NCBI GenBank assembly: GCA_903772945.1 | Contig: CAICTM010001296.1 | Location: forward strand, 1 to 32,180 | Reading direction: 5' to 3' | Source of the DNA: Seminavis robusta | Taxonomy: Eukaryota; Bacillariophyta; Bacillariophyceae; Naviculales; Naviculaceae | Length of the DNA: 32,180 nucleotides | Shown: positions 18,931-28,840 of the stretch, one piece after another | Position numbering within the stretch: position 1 is the first letter of the stretch | How the letters are laid out: each line of letters starts with the position of its first letter | Position numbers and translations under genes: made by a program | Notes under the pieces: model-generated | The model's input: the letters and a program-made list of their open reading frames with translations, nothing else | Databases searched by the model: none | What the model was told of the DNA's origin: nothing

Positions 18931-21926
18931 CTCTGGCACAACCTACTGGAAACATGCAATCAAGCCCTAGAGCTACCCAAATGTGGATACCATGCCATTG
19001 AGTATAATTTCACCGAAGAAGGAGAACCTGAACTCATCACAAAACCAACATCTCACCTCAGTGTCAAAAACTCTAACAATCAACCCCTAACCATCACCCA
19101 GTGGGAGAACAACAAAGCAACAAAATACCTGGGATGTCACAAATGCCCTGCAGACCAACAAAAACAAAAGGCAGTGCTGAAGGCGAAGTGTGATGAATTC
19201 GCAAGAATAGTTAACACATGCTCACTCACCAGAACAGAAGCAAGTGCATGTACTGGGCCATCTACAAACTCAGTGTGGGCTATGCCCTACCAATTTGCCA
19301 CTTTACCTTCAAGGAACTCAACAAAATCCAACCCAATCACACCAAGCCATGACTGCCAAAATGGGATACAGCAGGAAGACTTCCCTTATGTTTTGTATGG
19401 ACCACTCTTCCTAGGCGGAGCAGGCCTGTTCCACCTTTTTGATGACCAAGGATACGGACAAGTCAGGACATTCACAAAGTTCTGGAAATCACCACACTCC
19501 CAACCAGGACTCATGTTGCACATAGCAATGGCATGGGCACAATTCTGCTGTGGCACATCAAACCCCAATTCTTGAAGACACAACCAACCACATTCCACCA
19601 TTTAGAATCCAAATGGATCTCCTCCATGAGAAACTATCTGAAAACAATTGACGCGACCATCAAACTTGCCAACCCATACATCCCAAGCCCCAACGACAAA
19701 ATATATCTTCATAATGGATTTGGTACTCCAATCGGAAAATTCAAAAAGACAGACTCAAGCGAATCAATTACTGCAGAATTTTCTCAATGTTACTCTGCTA
19801 TCGGACATAACAACAGCCTGCGAACGAAGATCGACAAAGCTATGCACTCAGGAGATCTCAAAAACATTGTCAGTCAGACAGATGAATTCCAGTTAACCAA
19901 GAACGACCAATGCAAAAGCATGGAAAGCATGGAAACAAGCCCTCAACTTACTCTGTAATGGAGAAACCTGAACCTCAACAAACCACTTGGAGCCTGGACT
20001 GTACCACTAGCAGAACAGAGAAGAATATGGACACATTATTATGATCCAGAATCCAACCACATCTACAAAAGAACAATGGACAACAAATTCAGCAAGCATG
20101 CACAATTATTCACAGCTACGATACACACAGAAATGACACAGTAACTTCCCTACCTCTATCAGCAACCCCAGCCACCGTTGATGAGCACCAGGATCTATGG
20201 TCCTTGAAGGATGGAAATCCATACCAGCCTCACAAGAGTCGACACAGCCAACAACAATTATGGAAGCCATTCCACACCTTGAAGAATGGGAGAGAAAAAT
20301 GCTGGAACACCTTGAGCTTTTAGTCGAGAGACAGAACTATGGGAAACCCTCTGCAACGAACCATGTATCATATCCAGTGACGGCTCATCACCCAACCCCA
20401 AAGGCTCATTTGCATGGATCATTAGCAAACATGATGGCACACGCCTAGCCCGCTGCTGTGGACCAGCCTTCGGTTACAAAATCAACTCCTACAGAGCAGA
20501 AGGATACGGAATCCTCTCAGCAATGAGGTTCTTAGCACAGCTCCAAAAGATTCATTCACCCAACAAACAAGAGATTCTCACCAAGCATGAGCACCTCTGT
20601 GACAACAAAAGCATCGGAGAAGTAGTCACCAAGCACACATATTTCACAAAATATACCCCAACACCACACTGGGCTCTGAGTGGGACATCATTGCAGAAAT
20701 CAGACACACAATGTTAGAAGACCTCGACGAAGCATCCAGGCCCTCAATCCATCACATAAAGGGACATCAAGACGACAACAAACATATGACCAACTCCCGC
20801 TGAAAGCTCAGCTGAATGTAGATGCCGATAAGCTAGCCGACACATGGCTCCAAGCTCACTCGGACACCGACTTCACCAGAGTTCCCATCTTACCACCAGT
20901 GGATGCCAAGTTGAACTGAAACAAGGAACAGTCACATTCAATCTCAAACAAGAGCTGAAATGTGCCAGAACCTACCCACTGCTCAAACAGAAAATTGATG
21001 AAAGACTACAACTGGTCAGAAGACACATTCAATGACATTGACTGGACCGCACATGGAAGAGCTTTGCGAAGACACGATAATCATCGTCCAACAATGGTCA
21101 AATACCTCAACAAAGTCCTACCTGTTGGAGCATTCCTTCATAAAACAAACCCCAAGTATTATGCAGGATGCCCATCATGCAACAACCCTTCAGAAACAAG
21201 GCACCATCTGATGAATGCAGCAGCCCTGAAAGAATCAAATGGCGCGAGAAATGCTACAGTGCAGTCCTAGCATATGTCCAGAAAAAGGACACCTCTCCAA
21301 AAATCCAGGGCTTCTCCTATCAGGCCTCAAAGTATGTTTACATCACCAAAACCCAACAACAATCAAGAAGATCCTTCATGGACACACTGAAACAAGCACA
21401 AGATGCCATTGGATGGCATCATCTGTTAAAGGGGAGAATCTCTAAACAATTAGTCAGGAACAAGAACGATATTTGAACATGAAAAAGACCGCAACCAACG
21501 CAACAATGGACTCACATGGCTCACGGACTCATTGACATTATCTATAAAGAATGGTGGAAACTCTGGGACATGCGCAACCAAGACAGACATGGGCACGACA
21601 TGAGACCAAGTCACAAGCAAAGAAAGCACAAGCAATCCACAACTCACTCAGTTCTACAAGCATACCAGCAAGAAGTCCCTGAACATTTGGAATGCTATTC
21701 CAGATACCACTCGAATGCGCATGCAACTGAATACAACAGTCATCATTCAATTTTTAACACATGGGAACCTGTGTTACAAGAGTCACTACACCACAGCCCT
21801 GGAAACAGGATAGTCGGACATTCCTACCATCCCTTTTTCCTTACCCCTCCTACCCCCTCAACTTCTTTACCAACCCCAACTCTCTTCAACAAAGAGCTCG
21901 TGATTTGTGGTGAATCATGGCTCTGA
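18931..21926 (+). pseudogene. Broken reverse transcriptase/RNase H reading frame
   Basis: Remnant of the single long ORF of the retrotransposon. Pieces in order: RT thumb region (18931-19254, frame 1), a shifted piece reading YWAIYKLSVGYALPICHFTF (from about 19253), a return to frame 1 with LGGAGLF (to about 19560), a frame-0 piece from 19560 to 19960, the RNase H pieces at 20180-20900, and the zinc-binding and C-terminal pieces at 20960-21926. Each piece lies beside a shift or stop, so no intact product is made. Confidence 0.8.
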
Positions 21927-22013
21927 CCTCAGTGTACAAATCCTTAGATAGCTAACAGGCGTTGCACCCTCTCAGGAGGCCAGTGTGGCCGGTGAGCAGA
22001 CTTGACTGGGAAA

Positions 22014-22037
22014 TACCCGAGCCCTAGCTCGTGGGTA
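22014..22037 (+). other. 3'-end stem-loop of the retrotransposon
   Basis: TACCCGAG-CCCTAG-CTC(GT)GGGTA folds into a hairpin of about 8 bp with a two-base bulge, close to the 3' end. A shorter GGCC-AGTGT-GGCC hairpin precedes it at 21978-21990. Non-LTR elements commonly use 3'-terminal structures for recognition by their own RT; that role is an inference here. Confidence 0.55.
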
Positions 22038-22091
22038 GTCTCAAGCACATCTCGTCTGATCCGTTATTAGACTTCAGTTTTTTTTTTTTTT

Positions 22092-22111
22092 CGTATTTAT
22101 TAAGTATCCTA
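22092..22111. repeat. Right target-site duplication of the retrotransposon
   Basis: Exact copy of the 20 bases at 18911-18930, directly after the 14-T run (22078-22091). Confidence 0.9.
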
Positions 22112-22488
22112 TAAGAAGTTTCCTGTGTATTCTATCTCCTCTGAGGACAGATAGCGGTCGGTATCCATCCAAGTCTCTGGGAAACCACTGTTTGGATGCA
22201 TGGGTGGCGGTCGTTTGTTTGCAACATACCTTGCTTACACCGCACCGCGAACTCCGACCTACCACTATTATTTGCTGTCTGCCATCCTCTTCACTTTCTT
22301 GCAAGAACCTGTCCCGAAGATGCTCGGGCCATGATTTAGCAGCAGGAAGACGCCACCATTGGTGGAATGGGCTGCCTGCGACAGAAGCTAACCAGAAACT
22401 CAAAACTATGTATATTTATATTTAAACTTCTGTGAACAACATTATATGCGTATCCCCAGCCATGGTATTATTGTTCCAAGCAAACATT
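22112..22488. other. Intergenic
   Basis: Sequence between the retrotransposon insertion and the 3' end of the disordered-protein gene. No supportable feature. Confidence 0.5.
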
Positions 22489-25110
22489 CTAGAGAATGGT
22501 ACATCCGCATGCATAAGCTTCTTGCTGTGCTCTGCTGGCAGCCGTCATGTCTTCTTCCTCTCCTACTATGACACCTTTCATAGGTGTGGGCATGGGCTCG
22601 TGCGCGGGCTCCTGTGGGGCAATGGCTGAATCGTGAGTTGTCTCCGAAGATTTCCTTGGTGAGTGCTGATGCTTTGGTTTGACTGGAACCGGAGCTTGTT
22701 TAGGGCTCGCAGGAACCTGTGCGACGACGGCTTTAGGTGAGACGGCTTTGGGTGAGACAGCTTTGGGTGGAACGGCTTTGGGTGAGACAGATGCAGGTTG
22801 CTCGGGCTCACTGGAATGTTGCTCGATTGTCGGTTGAGCACTTTTGTTGGGGGGAGTTGCTACCCCTTGCGGCGTCTTTTCCTCTTGCTCCTCTACCAGT
22901 GGCCCTGCGTCTGCCTTCGTTTCCGCGGACTTCGAGCCCTCCACTGGTTGTGGTTCTGCCTTCGAGTCAGCAGGGCTTGTCTCAATGCTGGTATCTGCTT
23001 CCTTTGCCGGAGCCCCATCGCCGTCCTCGGTCGGCAACTCAGTTGCCACTTCATTGTGGGCTTTGGCCTCCGTAGGTTCATTGGCTTCTGAGGTGGCTGA
23101 TATTGCAGCTAACACTAAGCTTTCTTCATAGAAGGTAGCTCGTGCCTCCAACTCTTTCTCAGCAGCTTCTCTCAAATCAAATATAGGGTCGTGAGAGAGC
23201 GAAAGTGGGATATGTCTTGGAGGCTTCGTGGACAGGACACCACAGGTCATGACAGCAGCACAGCTCATGCCCTGCTGCACCTCGAATGTTGCACTCTGTT
23301 GGACTGTCATCTCGCGTTCGTTCTCTACAATGGCGTCTGCATAGTCAACATTGTCCTTGGGGATGGTCGTGACGGTCTTTGCTTTGGGAGAGACAGCGGC
23401 CTTTGCTTTGGGAGAAATTGCGGCGTTTGTCTCTGTGATTTTCACTTGGACTGGTTCAACATTGGGCTTGTCTTGAGGTTTCACCTCGTTGACCGCTGCC
23501 ATCGTGGGTTGTTCTGCAGGGGCAGCGCTGTTCTCCTTCGTTTCTTCTACACCGGCGCTCGGGCAGTTCTCTACGCTGCTGATCTCCTTCGTCTCCTTCG
23601 GCTGTTCGCGAAACACCACTTCTGATGGCGCTTCCTTGTTTTGTTCGCTAACAACCGACTCAGAAGCTTGTTCCTCTGATGGAGCATCCAATTCGCTTTC
23701 GACTGCCAGATCTTCCGCTTCGGGGGCTGTCTCCTTTTGTTCACTAACAACTGTCTCCACAACAACAGGACTTCTGGGAACGTTCTTCTGAGGCCTCCTC
23801 TGCTCCATAGCCGTGTTCAATGCGGGCTTAGCAGCTGTTGGTTGAGAAGGGCTTGTCTCCTTCTTGAGCCCCAATATATTACCTTGCTTTGCATCGTCCG
23901 TCACATCCGTAAAATTGCCACAAAGAGGTCCACATGAAAAGAAAGCGTCCGTGTTGTTTCCTGACGGGGTTCTCCTGCTTTGGCCAATCTTATCTACGAT
24001 AGAGTCGTCCGCGAATTGAACTGACTTGGTGCATTTCTCCGCTTGCTCTGTTTCAGACACAGAAGTGGATTTGGTTGTGATTGCTGGTTCCATCATTGGT
24101 TTTTCACTATCATCGTCCGACTTTGTCTGATTGGTGGTGACGGCCGGTTCGCCCATGGGCTTGTCACTATCGTAGGACTCCGAAGGTTTGGATGCCACGT
24201 GTTTGTCGGCGCCTGGTTGTTCCTTGGCATCAACATCATCTTCCTTTTTTTCTTCCTCTTTGTCGTCACGATTACGTTCATCTTTCTGGTCATCCTCTTT
24301 CCCAACGACACTCTCCTTGACGTCACTCTGCTCGTCTGTGGGGAAAACATCTTCCAAGTCACGAGATGGTTTGGCATTCTTTTCTTGGGGCGGTGTGTCC
24401 TTGGTCTTCTCTTGTTCCTTAGCCTTTCCAATGGGCTCCGTATCTTGAGCGGGACCACCCTCAGGAACCGTTTTCAACTCCTCTGGAACGTCCTTTGAAG
24501 CGTCGTTGCGAGTCTTGACATCACCTTCCATGTCTACCTTGTCGTCAGGTTTTCCTTCTGCAGTTTGTGCCGCGTCCTTCGGCTCAGTGACAGCAACAGG
24601 AGCGACCGCATCAGACTTTTCGTCCGCATGGGTAGGGGGTTCTACAGGATAATCCTCCTCAGGTTTGGCAGATTCCTTTGATTCCGGAGTAGTCTCCACT
24701 TTGGCTTCGCCTGACGGTGGCGGTGTCCGAGTCTCTATTTCTGCTATCGGTACGTTTTGGGCTGGAGAGGGTGTAGCTTCAGCTGCATCGTCGTCCTCTT
24801 TCTTTTCCTCGGCGCCAAGGCCTGTATCGGAAACATCGCTTGATACCTTGATAACCGTATCAAGACGGAGAGCCGTGTTGTCTTCTGAGTGAGCCATGGC
24901 AATAGAATGACTCTTCGTCACGGCCTCTCCTTCGCTGGTTGCAGGCGCCTCTTCGGATTGAGGTGGTGCCATCTTTTCCTCTGATTTGACCGTAGCTTTA
25001 GCTTCAGGTTCTCGCGCCTTTAGAGATGAAGGTTTTTCTGCGCTCGTGGTAGCCAGTATCTCTGGTTCACAGCTGTTGCGTTCGCTGACAATCGGGTCTT
25101 CCATCTTCAT
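22489..25110 (-). CDS. Long acidic, disordered protein with C-terminal CaaX-like motif
   Basis: 873 codons, single exon; an ATG at 25110 and a second at residue 3. Composition is dominated by Glu, Lys, Ala, Pro, Ser and Thr with almost no hydrophobic core, so most of it is predicted disordered. SPKA-type repeats occur at about 565-580 and 774-797 (AVSPKAV units encoded by a 15-bp DNA repeat). Two more ordered islands are visible: a Cys-containing FFSCGPLCGNFTDV segment (near residue 390) and an NEREMTVQQS to DPIFDLREAAEKEL stretch (about 605-665). The chain ends EAYACGCTIL: Cys at -4 followed by T-I-L matches a CaaX box, with Leu favouring geranylgeranylation, and a second Cys at -6 could be acylated. 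A membrane-tethered scaffold or linker is a reasonable inference; no family is recognised. Confidence 0.8.
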   Translation of the reverse strand: MKMEDPIVSERNSCEPEILATTSAEKPSSLKAREPEAKATVKSEEKMAPPQSEEAPATSEGEAVTKSHSIAMAHSEDNTALRLDTVIKVSSDVSDTGLGAEEKKEDDDAAEATPSPAQNVPIAEIETRTPPPSGEAKVETTPESKESAKPEEDYPVEPPTHADEKSDAVAPVAVTEPKDAAQTAEGKPDDKVDMEGDVKTRNDASKDVPEELKTVPEGGPAQDTEPIGKAKEQEKTKDTPPQEKNAKPSRDLEDVFPTDEQSDVKESVVGKEDDQKDERNRDDKEEEKKEDDVDAKEQPGADKHVASKPSESYDSDKPMGEPAVTTNQTKSDDDSEKPMMEPAITTKSTSVSETEQAEKCTKSVQFADDSIVDKIGQSRRTPSGNNTDAFFSCGPLCGNFTDVTDDAKQGNILGLKKETSPSQPTAAKPALNTAMEQRRPQKNVPRSPVVVETVVSEQKETAPEAEDLAVESELDAPSEEQASESVVSEQNKEAPSEVVFREQPKETKEISSVENCPSAGVEETKENSAAPAEQPTMAAVNEVKPQDKPNVEPVQVKITETNAAISPKAKAAVSPKAKTVTTIPKDNVDYADAIVENEREMTVQQSATFEVQQGMSCAAVMTCGVLSTKPPRHIPLSLSHDPIFDLREAAEKELEARATFYEESLVLAAISATSEANEPTEAKAHNEVATELPTEDGDGAPAKEADTSIETSPADSKAEPQPVEGSKSAETKADAGPLVEEQEEKTPQGVATPPNKSAQPTIEQHSSEPEQPASVSPKAVPPKAVSPKAVSPKAVVAQVPASPKQAPVPVKPKHQHSPRKSSETTHDSAIAPQEPAHEPMPTPMKGVIVGEEEDMTAASRAQQEAYACGCTIL

Positions 25111-25914
25111 TGTACCGATGCCGAATCAATCGTAAAGGAACGGCAACAGGGCACACAAACACACCGAAGGAGGAAACCCAACTAAGATGCGACTCAACTG
25201 TTGCAATTGTCAATCAATACCACCAAGTGTTGCCTTTTGGTGATCTTTTGAACACTGGTGGACGCTCGCCATTTGACTATCACGAAAATGTTGGCGGCGG
25301 CAAAATCGACAAATTGTGCCCCACGAGGTCCCGCGCTGTGTTTCTATCGCTTAAACAGCCTGACTTGCCACTCTTAAGTACCATAATCTAATAGATGAGA
25401 AACATAGAATGCAAAAAAACCAGAATCGCTCAAACAGTACGAAGACAAAAGCGCGGTTAAATGAAGTTAAAAATAGTAGATCGCATGGCCATGGGTCTTG
25501 ATTTGGAGGCTGGCCACATATTTCGTTTCTCACCGTTTCAGGATACCGGTACAGTACCGGTACGGTACCGGTGGTACAGTCGTTAGCCACCACTTCGTCG
25601 TGTCGTGAAGCTCTCCTATGCGCGGTGGTACCAAGTATGCCATACTCAGTAGTGTATCTAGCCAAGTTGCTGCACTTGCTGAGAGCAAACTTTCCACTTG
25701 CAGTTTTCTTTGAAAAATTTGACTTACGTTATGCATTGTATCTAAAGGCTACGACGTGTAAGAACGATAGGCGAGCAGACATACATTGCATGCCACAGAT
25801 ACCGGTATGACCTACTGGCCGATCAGTTGCAAGGCCAGAGAGACCTCATCCCTCATGGAGGGGACCCCGAAGATTGATATTGGAAAATGAGAGGATTGAT
25901 GATTCGATTCCCAA
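25111..25914. other. Intergenic
   Basis: Between two minus-strand genes. It contains a cluster of TACCGGTA/TACCGGTG palindromes at 25544-25573 with alternating GTAC, and another copy at 25800-25807. No gene seen; the frame at 25351-25736 lacks protein features. Confidence 0.55.
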
Positions 25915-28173
25915 CTAAGGAGTCTGCAATGCGTGCTGCACTCTGCCGACAGCATACGCCGACACTGCTGCGGACCCCTGCGATGACACCGACGCCGCAT
26001 CACTTGTATCCTTGCTTGGATCCTCCTTTTCTGGCGGCGCTGCCATTTCCATTTGATGGTTGTTAATCACAGCTTGTGATATCTGTTCCCAGTCCGATCG
26101 AAACAAAAAGTAGGCGTTGATAGTCCCCGATGCCATGTAGCCGACCACGACAGCTGCAGTTTGACCCTCCAAGGTCAGGTGGAGGGCAACACTAGCGAGC
26201 ACGGACAAAGGGATCGTCACTAGCCAACTGCCAAGGAAGGCCACCGTAGTTGCCAGCCTGTATCGCCCTTGCGCTCCAAGCAAAGTCCAGCTTGCTGTTC
26301 CAACAGTCATGGTTATGTTTCCTAGGCCGAACAGCGGTAGCACATCGACGATCATCTTTTGTAAGACTGGATCATTCGTTAGCCAAGTTGCAATGTCTTC
26401 TCCCATTGTAAACAGGATTGATGTAACAAGAAAGGCAGAGATAGTAGCTATGAGCATGCTCTTGTAGGAAGACACTCGAGCATGGGTGGGTTTCCCGCAC
26501 CCAAGAAGGAAGGAACATCGGATCTCTGCAGCATCTCCAATGGCCTCTGTAAGGGCTTCTATGCAACCCCACACCGTGCCAATCAGAGTCCATGCGGCCA
26601 CTTCTGCAGGGCCCAAAAAGCTAGCAAGAAGAGTCATGATTTCCCATTCTCCATCAGTTAGCAGGTACCCCGCGGACAATGCCAGCGCTGTCTTGCACAT
26701 CAGCCAAACAGCCTTGAAGTTCAACAAAGCGAAAGTACCCAGCATTCCAGAAAGGTACGGCTTGAACCATCCTTTCACGCAGATAAAGGCAATGTTCAAC
26801 AGGAGGAACACTACCCCGAGCCCGAGATGAATCAAACCGAGTTCAAAGAGACTGGGTTCAAACAGGAGCGCCGCCAGCAGAACCAACACGAAGCCGAGGA
26901 CATCCTCCGAAATCCCCACCACCGTACTGTAGTTTTCCAGTTCAATGACCTCTAACAGACTGTGCAAAGTCTCATTGATGCCTTCCACCAAAGTAGAAAA
27001 GATGCAGATCTTGGCGAACTCGCTGCCCATGGTTGCAGCGGTTTCATCGAATCCAAGCCAATAAATGGCATCCTCGGTATAAGCCCACCAAACGTACATA
27101 AAGGGCAAGGAAAACAAAATGTACAAGATCATTGCCATTTGCACGTATTGTCCGCAAAGTTTGTTTTGGTTTGCTCCCGCAGCTTGACTGCAAAGTGTAG
27201 TCAATGCACTGATGAAACCGCCGACAAACTCGTCCGTAAGCCCAATGAGCATATCCACGATAACGTAAGATGTAGCTTCGGTTGTGCCTATCAGTTTTCC
27301 GATGATGGCAACAGTCATGACGTCCAGCAGGCCTGTAAACACAGCCTGCGCAACAAATGGTATCGTCAGCCTCATGATTTTTCTCATTTCGAAATCCCAC
27401 TCGGAAAGAGCCACAATTCTATCGAAGTACGTGATGGCCCAGTTGGGCTTCCACCATGCGTCCACGCCACAGCAGGTGATTTCGACTTCATCTTCTTCCG
27501 CGTACAAGAATTGCTTTGGAATAAAGTCTTCATTGTCAGCGTCCATGGTAAAACTCTTAACCGAAACTTCGTCGGTATCCATTTTGCTAAGACAGGATTG
27601 GTCGTCATCAAGTGGCTGTGGTCGCTCGCTCGGCAAGGTGGCTTGGTTGAATCGGAAGAAACTGTCAGCCTCAACGCCTGCTTCATACTGCATCTCTCTT
27701 TTTTCCAGGGCACGTCGAAAACGTCGTTGGTTCCTAGAGCGTCTTCCACCCAAGCCAGTAACGACAGACTGGTTTACAATGGATGTCCCCACGGAGGCTC
27801 CGCTTACAGTAGATCTCAAGCCCATGGAGACCATGGAAGGTGCTCGAACAGAGCGTCGATTGTACAACGATCGGCCGGGTCCAAACTGGATCGACTGACT
27901 GAATTCTGAAACTGAACGGATAGACGGAGCAGCCGTTCTGAAATTCAGTTTCTTCTCGTCCTCTTCATCATCAGGCTTGATGGCCCATGGATCCACCTTC
28001 ATTTGGGCTTGCCGAGCCTTATCTCGCTGGCTGCCAAAAGCCACAAAGCATGGTATAAGGGCATTGAAAACAACGCATACCGCGATTGTACCAATCAAAA
28101 GGATCAATCCTGGGTCGTTAGTGGTTGCCTCATAGCCATAGAAGCCATCTTCGTAGTCTGCGTCCACCGTCAT
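25915..28173 (-). CDS. MATE family efflux transporter with N-terminal extension
   Basis: 752 codons, single exon. The frame reaches 28179 through a TTG, but the first ATG is at 28173. MATE proteins export organic cations, metabolites or drugs using H+ or Na+ gradients. The core spans about residues 259-715: it begins WDFEMRKIMRLTIPFVAQAVFTG, then GKLIG...DMLIGLTDEF, ALTTLCSQAAGANQNK, a second half starting near LNFKAVWLMCKTALALS with AAEIRCSFLLGCGKP, and about 12 hydrophobic helices. Usual MATE length is near 450-550. The extra N terminus contains one additional predicted helix (22-46, PGLILLIGTIAVCVVFNALIPCFV) and a polar Ser/Arg-rich linker of about 210 residues. The C terminus is a short acidic/Ser tail. 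Substrate unknown. It is divergent from the SAM-domain gene, 667 bp away. Confidence 0.88.
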   Translation of the reverse strand: MTVDADYEDGFYGYEATTNDPGLILLIGTIAVCVVFNALIPCFVAFGSQRDKARQAQMKVDPWAIKPDDEEDEKKLNFRTAAPSIRSVSEFSQSIQFGPGRSLYNRRSVRAPSMVSMGLRSTVSGASVGTSIVNQSVVTGLGGRRSRNQRRFRRALEKREMQYEAGVEADSFFRFNQATLPSERPQPLDDDQSCLSKMDTDEVSVKSFTMDADNEDFIPKQFLYAEEDEVEITCCGVDAWWKPNWAITYFDRIVALSEWDFEMRKIMRLTIPFVAQAVFTGLLDVMTVAIIGKLIGTTEATSYVIVDMLIGLTDEFVGGFISALTTLCSQAAGANQNKLCGQYVQMAMILYILFSLPFMYVWWAYTEDAIYWLGFDETAATMGSEFAKICIFSTLVEGINETLHSLLEVIELENYSTVVGISEDVLGFVLVLLAALLFEPSLFELGLIHLGLGVVFLLLNIAFICVKGWFKPYLSGMLGTFALLNFKAVWLMCKTALALSAGYLLTDGEWEIMTLLASFLGPAEVAAWTLIGTVWGCIEALTEAIGDAAEIRCSFLLGCGKPTHARVSSYKSMLIATISAFLVTSILFTMGEDIATWLTNDPVLQKMIVDVLPLFGLGNITMTVGTASWTLLGAQGRYRLATTVAFLGSWLVTIPLSVLASVALHLTLEGQTAAVVVGYMASGTINAYFLFRSDWEQISQAVINNHQMEMAAPPEKEDPSKDTSDAASVSSQGSAAVSAYAVGRVQHALQTP

Positions 28174-28840
28174 GGTCAATTTCTGACCGTTTGCTTGCTT
28201 CCCAGAGCTCCTTCATCATTCAACCTTTCAAACGACCAATTTTTTGCTTGAAGAACAAATTTCAGATGTGGCCATGCACGCGTTTTGTGAGCGCACCTCC
28301 CCTGCAAAAGACTCATTCCACGCCAAAAGACAAAGCGTGGATTCGTTGCCTGCTCTTACAAGCACCGAAAACCCACGTGTGCCTCCTAAATGAGCAGCGG
28401 GAGTGCGTGATCTTGATGCTTGTTGGTGCTTGTTTGTGTTTGTGTTGTGTGTGTTCGGGCTGAAATCGATGCGTGACTCGCCTTCTTAGTTCAACTCCCG
28501 CGACGAACCTTCCTTGTCACACGGTAGGAGGAGTTGAGTCGAGTCACAGTCGAGCCAAGCAAGGTCACAGTCCAAGGAGTAAGCTTGAAGGCTCACCTTG
28601 CGGAAAATCGCTCGCAACAAAGCTCAGCTAAGTATCGAAATAGAGCCCATCGCTGAACGCTAAGTGCTAAACCACCAGCCTCTGTCACACCCGAGAGACT
28701 TATCTGCAACCACCTCTCCGTAACGTAGCCCACCACAGCTGTACAACAGCAGCAATCAAAACTGCATTTGATGAGCTTGCTCTGTCCTTAGCTTTGCGTC
28801 GTCGAAAGTTGATCGATCAATCAATCAAAGCGTAATCAAG
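28174..28840. promoter_or_regulatory. Shared divergent promoter region
   Basis: The only sequence between the MATE start and the SAM-protein start, which are transcribed in opposite directions. It contains a GT-rich stretch (28428-28458) and repeated GAGTCGAGTCACAGTC/AGGTCACAGTCC motifs at about 28528-28576. No specific factor site is claimed. Confidence 0.5.

Larger units (their letters stand above)
18931..22091 (+). mobile_element. 5'-truncated non-LTR retrotransposon (RT thumb + RNase H), decayed
   Basis: An insertion of 3161 bp between exact 20-bp direct repeats. The sense strand encodes, in pieces, the C-terminal part of a reverse transcriptase polyprotein: LWHNLLETCNQALELPKCGYHAIEYNF, KATKYLGCHK and LGGAGLFHLFDDQGYGQVRTF are the usual post-palm landmarks. 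An RNase H domain follows at about 20380-20840, with SDGSS (catalytic Asp), SYRAEGYG (Glu), HIKGHQDD and LNVDADKLAD. Next come a CPSC...ETRHH zinc-binding-type motif near 21165-21220 and an LWDMRNQDRHGHD region near 21560. Frameshifts (first near 19253) and stops break it into at least six frames, so it is inactive. The 5' part of the RT is absent, as in typical 5' truncation. The 3' end is a stem-loop region and a 14-T run. Confidence 0.88.

Noticed and set aside
22007..22091. A true 5S rRNA gene
   Set aside because: Only short words match, in the wrong order, and the full secondary structure cannot be formed.
24043..24498. Hydrophobic plus-strand frame (FLFFFLFV-type)
   Set aside because: It is the complement of Glu/Lys-rich codons in the disordered-protein gene, which always read as Phe/Leu-rich.
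25544..25573. Transcription terminator
   Set aside because: The palindromes lack a T run and are far from either gene end; similar motifs occur across other intergenic regions.
26962..27909. Plus-strand open frame of 315 codons
   Set aside because: Antisense shadow of the MATE gene; no domain or TM pattern of its own.
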